From the NCBI GenBank assembly GCA_016839165.1, contig CP069300.1, forward strand, positions 310,001-374,000: 64,000 nucleotides of DNA, written 5' to 3'. Numbering within the stretch: the stretch's first letter is position 1; each line of letters begins with the position of its first letter. This stretch comes from Bradyrhizobium sp. PSBB068 (lineage in GTDB: Bacteria; Pseudomonadota; Alphaproteobacteria; Rhizobiales; Xanthobacteraceae). Positions 60,127-64,000 of this stretch are shown here, piece by piece. The translations under genes and the position numbers were made by a program. The notes under the pieces are model-generated. The model ran no database searches. It was not told the origin of the DNA and worked only from the letters and a program-made list of their open reading frames with translations.

Positions 60127-61235
60127 TGGTTCTCACGTTCGCGCCGCTTCGCCTCGGCGTCGATGGTCTCGGCGAGATCGGGATGCCTTGCCATCAACAG
60201 GCGGAAATCGACCAGGTCAAGCACCAACAGCCTCGTCACCTTGCTGGTCGAGACGCTGGCGCCGCGCTTGGCATTGCCGAGCAGCGCCATCTCGCCGAAG
60301 AACGCGCCTTCGCCGAGCTTGACCTTGCGTCCGGGCAGGTCGACCTCGACCTCGCCGGCGCCGACGAAATACATGCAGTCGCCATTGGTGTCCTTGCGGA
60401 TGATCATGGTGCGCGGCGGCAAGTCGATGGTGCGCAGCACCTGGGTGACGTCGGCGATCGCGGCCGGGCCGAGATGCGCGAAGAACGGCACCTTGCTGAC
60501 GGTCTCCCAGGTTCTCAGGAAGTTGTCGCGGCGGGTTTCGGCGGCAAAGCCGGTCGCCAGAATGCCGGTCCACAGCCCGAACACGCCGAGGCCCGAGATC
60601 ATCACCATGGCGGCGACGATCCGGCCGAGCGGGGTGATCGGCACCACGTCGCCATAGCCGGTCGTGGTCAGCGTCACCACCGCCCACCACAGCGCCGCCG
60701 GCACGCTGCCGAAGGTCTGCGGCTGGACGTCCCGCTCCAGGAAGTATTCGGCGACCGAGGCCAGGAACACCACCATCAGGAAGATCACGAGCACGCTGAG
60801 CAGCGGGCCGGACTCCACCACCAGCACGCGGCGGAGCTGGCGCAGGCCGGGAATGCCGGGCACCACCTTGAGCACCCAGAGCACGCCGAGCAGCCATGCG
60901 GTTTTCGACGCGATGCCGCAGAGCAGCGCCAGCGGCACCGCCAGCGCGCCGATCGCATCGACCACGCCGGCGCTGGACAGCGCGTAGAACCAAAGCTTGT
61001 CCTGCCGCCGCATATGGCGCAGCCGCACCAGCCATTCGAATATGAAATAGGCAAGGCAGGCCCACAGCAGCGCGTCGACCCAGTGCGGGGCCGCGTCATA
61101 GGCCGGCTCGACCGTCAGCAGCGTCATCATGGCGACACCGACCATGACCGCGACATAGGCCACCGTGGTCATGTTGCGGCCGGCGGTGGCGGAAACGAAG
61201 CGCGTCAAGGCCGGAAGGACGAGCGGCTTGGACAT
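60123..61235 (-). CDS. Cyclic-nucleotide-gated potassium channel (MloK1-like)
   Basis: A 370-residue six-helix channel. Transmembrane helices fill about residues 20-235. The selectivity filter TTTGYGD is at 190-196. A short linker leads to a C-terminal cyclic-nucleotide-binding domain at about 250-360, with KVKLGEGAFFGEMALLGNAK, the phosphate-binding cassette, ending in RGASVS. Length and architecture match MloK1 of Mesorhizobium loti. Its 3' end overlaps the enoyl-CoA hydratase start by ATGA. It is divergent from the cyclic-nucleotide-binding membrane protein at 61563. Confidence 0.92.
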   Translation of the reverse strand: MSKPLVLPALTRFVSATAGRNMTTVAYVAVMVGVAMMTLLTVEPAYDAAPHWVDALLWACLAYFIFEWLVRLRHMRRQDKLWFYALSSAGVVDAIGALAVPLALLCGIASKTAWLLGVLWVLKVVPGIPGLRQLRRVLVVESGPLLSVLVIFLMVVFLASVAEYFLERDVQPQTFGSVPAALWWAVVTLTTTGYGDVVPITPLGRIVAAMVMISGLGVFGLWTGILATGFAAETRRDNFLRTWETVSKVPFFAHLGPAAIADVTQVLRTIDLPPRTMIIRKDTNGDCMYFVGAGEVEVDLPGRKVKLGEGAFFGEMALLGNAKRGASVSTSKVTRLLVLDLVDFRLLMARHPDLAETIDAEAKRRERENQ

Positions 61236-61562
61236 CGGAACGGAGCTTGCCTGTCGCTGAACTGCTGGAATCGAGGCCCAGCGCGTGGCCGGGCCGAGCG
61301 CACAACGTGCCTCTCCCGGCCGAGGCCGTCAACGCGCCGGCTGCGGCGGCCTGATCGTGGCGAAGAGGCCGGCAGGTTGGGCGAATGGCCTAACCATGTT
61401 GGCCCGATTTTGCGCCCGCGAATGTGAGAAATCAGACAAATCGTCGCTTTTTCCCCGTATATCAGGGATGCTGGCCGCCGACGCGAGGGCAGGCAACCTC
61501 GGCAGGAATGAAGCGACTAATAAGGCGATCTTGTTCACTTCTTGAGAATTGGTTGGTTTCCG
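61236..61562. other. Divergent intergenic region, no gene seen
   Basis: This 327-base gap holds the promoters of the channel gene (left) and the cyclic-nucleotide-binding membrane protein (right). No ORF with convincing features, clear promoter match or long palindrome was seen. TTTTTCCCCGTATATCAGGG near 61450 is the only AT-rich patch of note. Confidence 0.6.
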
Positions 61563-62231
61563 ATGGATACCTCACATCTCGCGGAGCACGCCGGCGCCGC
61601 CGGCAGCTTCTTCGCATCGATCTTCGTGGTCGCCACGCTGTCGATGCGGACCATGATCCCGTTGCGCGTCTTCGCCATCCTGACCAACATCATCCTGATC
61701 GCGACCGCGATCCCGACCCACAATTACGCGACCCTGATCCTGCATTCCGTGCTGCTGCCGATGAACACCTACCGCCTGCACCAGATGCTGCAACTGGTCC
61801 GCAATGTGAAGAGGTCGGTCAACAGCGATTTGTCGATGGACTGGCTGCGGCCATTCACGACGGAGCGCAAATGCACTGCCGGCGAAGTCCTGTTCTACAA
61901 GGACGAGAAGGCCGACAGCATGTTCTATATCACCAGCGGCCGCTTCCGCCTGGTCGAGTCCGGCATCGAGTTGCCGGTCGGCGCCATCGTCGGCGAGTTC
62001 GGCATGCTGTCGCCGTCGAACACGCGAACCCAGACGCTGGAATGCGTCGAAGCCGGCGTGGTGCTGTCGGTGACCTACGATCAGGTCGAGCAGCTTTACG
62101 TCCAGAATCCGGCGTTCGGCTTCTACTTCCTGCGCCTGGCCTCTGCCCGCCTGTTCCAGAATATCTCGACGCTCGAGCAGCAGCTCGCGCAGCACACCAC
62201 GCCGAAGGTCGCGGAGCCTAAGCCTGCATGA
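61563..62231 (+). CDS. Membrane protein with cyclic-nucleotide-binding domain
   Basis: A 222-residue protein from ATG 61563 (MDTSHLAEHAGAAG); a TTG at 61542 is an alternative. Two or three hydrophobic segments lie at about 15-75 (FASIFVVATLSMRT, VFAILTNIILIATAIP). The C-terminal CNBD spans about 95-200: ERKCTAGEVLFYKDEKADSM and VGAIVGEFGMLSPSNTRTQT, where the EF-G-M-L segment replaces the usual phosphate-binding FGE-AL motif. Its stop overlaps the next start by ATGA. Confidence 0.82.
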   Translation: MDTSHLAEHAGAAGSFFASIFVVATLSMRTMIPLRVFAILTNIILIATAIPTHNYATLILHSVLLPMNTYRLHQMLQLVRNVKRSVNSDLSMDWLRPFTTERKCTAGEVLFYKDEKADSMFYITSGRFRLVESGIELPVGAIVGEFGMLSPSNTRTQTLECVEAGVVLSVTYDQVEQLYVQNPAFGFYFLRLASARLFQNISTLEQQLAQHTTPKVAEPKPA

Positions 62232-63139
62232 GCCCGGTGACCAGTTCTGGAGGCGCCGCAGTGCCGGATGACGACAGTCTGCTGGCCTCGCTCCGCTACC
62301 TGTTTGCCGACATCATCGGCGACGAGGACGAGGGGCCGCCGGTGCTGCCCGACGCCTGCCCGGATCATCTCGGGCCTGTTGTCACCGAGGCCATCCATCT
62401 GTTGATCGCCTATCAGAGCACGAGCTATGCCCAGCTCTATATCGACCGGCTCAATCGCTTCGTCGGCCGCCGCGGCGTCGACGACGCCCTGCTCGGCGAC
62501 ATCGCCCGCCTGATGGCGGAGCGCATGGCCTATGAGGATGCTATCCGGATCGCGCAGCTCAAGCTCGGCGAAGCCCATGCGGCGGGCGGCCTCGCCGCGC
62601 GCTCGGCCGACGACGTCAAGAAGCTCCGCCTTGACGAGTTGATCGACGCTTTGCCGGAGATGGTCGCCGATCCGATCCTTGCCGTGCTCGATCAGTTCGG
62701 CTGGCGGCGCCGCCGGGTCTCGATCCGCTTCAGCGCCAACAATCGCTTCAGCGTTCGCCGGCTCAGGATCGAGGCGGGCCTGAAGCGCTGGCGGCTGTTC
62801 TCGGGGCGCTACGCCAAGGAGCGGCTCTGGGTCGAGCGCTGGCTGCACATGATCGACCGCAGCCTGACCAAGCAGCCGGGCGCGGCTCGGGCGGTCGTGC
62901 AGACCGCGACCATGATCCAGGGCTACGGCGATCCCTATCGCCAGGGCATCGCGGACTGGCACCTGATCATCGACGGGCTCGTCAAGCCGACCTTCGATGG
63001 CGCGCTCGCGCTTCCCGACCTCGCCGGCGCCATCGCCGAGGCCCGCGCCGCCATCATGCCCGACCCGCGGCAAGCGGCGCTGAAGCGCAAGATCGCGGAG
63101 ATTCGCGCGCGGGTGCCGGTAGCGTCCCAGGTGATCTAG
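62228..63139 (+). CDS. DUF6537-like orphan protein
   Basis: A 303-residue protein that overlaps the previous gene by ATGA. Residues about 50-115 (LLIAYQSTSYAQLYIDRLNR, then LMAERMAYEDAIRIAQLKL) resemble the DUF6537 segment found at the C-terminus of indolepyruvate ferredoxin oxidoreductase-type proteins; the rest is Arg-rich (FGWRRRRVSIRFSANNRFSV). There is no pyruvate-oxidoreductase partner nearby. The family call is by eye and unsure. It is probably co-translated with the CNBD membrane protein. Confidence 0.6.
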   Translation: MSPVTSSGGAAVPDDDSLLASLRYLFADIIGDEDEGPPVLPDACPDHLGPVVTEAIHLLIAYQSTSYAQLYIDRLNRFVGRRGVDDALLGDIARLMAERMAYEDAIRIAQLKLGEAHAAGGLAARSADDVKKLRLDELIDALPEMVADPILAVLDQFGWRRRRVSIRFSANNRFSVRRLRIEAGLKRWRLFSGRYAKERLWVERWLHMIDRSLTKQPGAARAVVQTATMIQGYGDPYRQGIADWHLIIDGLVKPTFDGALALPDLAGAIAEARAAIMPDPRQAALKRKIAEIRARVPVASQVI

Positions 63140-63152
63140 CGCGCCAGCCGGT

Positions 63153-63368
63153 CTATGTTATTGCGACGACCTTGGCCAGCGCCTGCTGCCCGGCTTCGGT
63201 CAGCTCGGGGAGCGTCGTCCTGCCGCTCTTGGCGCACTTGATGATGTATCTGGCAACGCGCCTGCGGGTGGCATGTTCCTCGCCATGGAGCGCATCGGCG
63301 CAGACCTGGTCGAGCGCGAAGTTCATGGCGGCAAGCGTATGTGAGTCAAACCGTTCCTCGATCGTCAT
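63153..63368 (-). CDS. Small conserved hypothetical protein
   Basis: A 71-residue protein with the helical sequence MTIEERFDSHTLAAMNFALD, then QVCADALHGEEHATRRRVAR and a Gly/Thr stretch. It is of the type widely conserved in Bradyrhizobium. No signal peptide or known domain. Same strand as the next small gene, 31 bases away. Confidence 0.7.
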   Translation of the reverse strand: MTIEERFDSHTLAAMNFALDQVCADALHGEEHATRRRVARYIIKCAKSGRTTLPELTEAGQQALAKVVAIT

Positions 63369-63399
63369 AGCTGTCCTGTCGGTCCTCTTCGAGGCGCCG

Positions 63400-63591
63400 C
63401 TATTTGCGGAGTGTCAGCCATTCGCTGACTTCCATCACGGTCTCGGTTTGCCTGGCTCTCTTCATCAGCGTTTCGCGTTCCCGTCCCGGTGGCAGCTTGC
63501 GCGCTGCAATGCGCGAATCTTCGGCGAATTTTTGCAGGCGGTCCTCCAACGATCCGGGAGGCCGCGACCTGTTACGCTTCTTTTTGATCAT
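63400..63591 (-). CDS. Small basic conserved hypothetical protein
   Basis: A 63-residue protein, strongly basic at the N-terminus (MIKKKRNRSRPPGSLEDRLQ). A helical middle is followed by the pattern LPPGRERETLMKRARQTETV and EVSEWLTLRK, which I recall from small alphaproteobacterial proteins. Function unknown. It is upstream of and co-oriented with the 63153 gene. Confidence 0.7.
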   Translation of the reverse strand: MIKKKRNRSRPPGSLEDRLQKFAEDSRIAARKLPPGRERETLMKRARQTETVMEVSEWLTLRK

Positions 63592-63988
63592 GCTGCCTCC
63601 GACGTGAGACCAAAAGCTTAGGCAGGTGCCAAATTCGCGTCGTTAACCCATGACATTCGACAATTGAAAAAATTGCGATCTCCAGTCTCGCAAGAGCAGG
63701 CCGAGGGATCGCAAGGGCGGCCCGGGCATCGCAAACGCGATGCTGAGACCACAGGAACGATCTTCGGCGTCATGCGTAACACCATTGTGTTCGCTGCCTT
63801 GCTCCCCGAAAGGTGGCGAAACGCTCCGGTGACGGGCCCCGGCGAATTGTATCGCCGGGGCCCGCATATCGTCTCAAATTCAATGACGCTCGCCGAATGG
63901 CGCTTTCGCTGGGCAGCAACTGCGGCAATGCGGCAGGAACGATCCTCTCGGACCGTCGTTGGCGCCGGGAGATCACAGGAGAAGTGAC
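63592..63988. other. Intergenic region with strong hairpin
   Basis: A 397-base gap. It holds the strong hairpin at 63834-63863. Short open frames on both strands (63643-63867, 63664-63987) have no domain signs and are not called. It likely contains the promoter for the gene starting at 63989. Confidence 0.55.
63834..63863. other. Perfect 12-bp-stem hairpin, terminator-like
   Basis: GGGCCCCGGCGA (63834-63845) and TCGCCGGGGCCC (63852-63863) form a perfect 12-bp stem with a six-base loop. No T-run follows on either strand (GCATATCG on the right), so it may be a stem-loop of a small RNA or a weak terminator. Confidence 0.5.
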
Positions 63989-64000
63989 ATGGCGATGGAT
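63989..64000 (+). CDS. Start of a gene that runs off the window (3' partial)
   Basis: ATGGCGATGGAT follows AGGAGAAGTGAC, an excellent ribosome binding site at the right spacing. Only four codons are visible, so the product cannot be named. ATG 63989 is preferred over 63995. Confidence 0.5.

Noticed and set aside
63643-63987. Two opposite open frames near the right end
   Set aside because: They overlap, have no recognisable domain, and cover a perfect hairpin; random open frames are common at this GC content.
1-64000. tRNA or rRNA genes, integrase-type genes or att sites marking an island
   Set aside because: None seen; the two insertion sequences each explain their own ends and no larger element boundary is evident.

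Overview
The window is high-GC alphaproteobacterial chromosome and most resembles Bradyrhizobium or a close relative. The reasons are an MbfA-type ferritin/VIT iron exporter behind an Irr-like palindrome, a DUF1127 protein, many CoA-dependent catabolic genes, and at least six families of palindromic intergenic repeats of the kind common in that group. No rRNA, tRNA or CRISPR array was seen.

Layout. 2-628: C-terminal end of a large repeat protein that looks type I-secreted. 736-2970: CHASE2 membrane cyclase. 3250-12663: two divergent peptide-type solute-binding proteins and a full ABC importer (binding protein, two permeases, two ATPases), with an AtzG-like small protein and an amidase gene between the two ATPase genes; the last four genes are joined by ATGA overlaps. 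A sigma54-type -24/-12 promoter precedes the operon. 12660-14471: LysR regulator and a thioesterase gene broken by an in-frame amber codon. 14620-17702: type I secretion ABC transporter and HlyD-type adaptor. 17744-19211: IS4-family element with 10-bp target duplication. 19237-22549: CinA-like amidase, then two paralogous amidohydrolases and a Rieske protein. 22735-28979: tcu-like tricarballylate cluster (LysR, MFS, TcuA, esterase, TcuB), with an exported esterase-713-like hydrolase inserted. 29098-35937: DUF1127, two acetyltransferases, enoyl-CoA hydratase, atypical SDR, AidB-like acyl-CoA dehydrogenase, zinc alcohol dehydrogenase and a DUF4440 protein. 36062-42768: amidase, MbfA with an outer-membrane protein, a secreted poly-histidine protein, an epoxide-hydrolase-like enzyme and hypotheticals. 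42999-55456: CoA-dependent beta-oxidation-type regulon around a TetR regulator (two acyl-CoA ligases, thiolase, SDR, enoyl-CoA hydratase, three acyl-CoA dehydrogenases, nitroreductase). 55453-57639: WYL regulator divergent from a glutathione transferase and a DUF6157 protein, with a clear operator. 57776-59291: IS1182-family element. 59326-63139: enoyl-CoA hydratase translationally coupled to a cyclic-nucleotide-gated channel, then a cyclic-nucleotide-binding membrane protein and an apparently orphan DUF6537-like protein. 63153-64000: two small conserved proteins and the start of a gene that runs off the window.

How it fits together. This looks like an accessory catabolic region: uptake and hydrolysis of amides or peptides, tricarballylate or tricarballylate-ester use, and activation plus beta-oxidation of an aryl or alkyl acid. 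Both insertion sequences sit inside pre-existing palindromic repeats, and both empty sites can be reconstructed. No complete unknown multi-gene system was found. The most suggestive arrangements are the esterase inside the tcu cluster, the amidohydrolase pair with a Rieske protein, and the channel/hydratase coupling.
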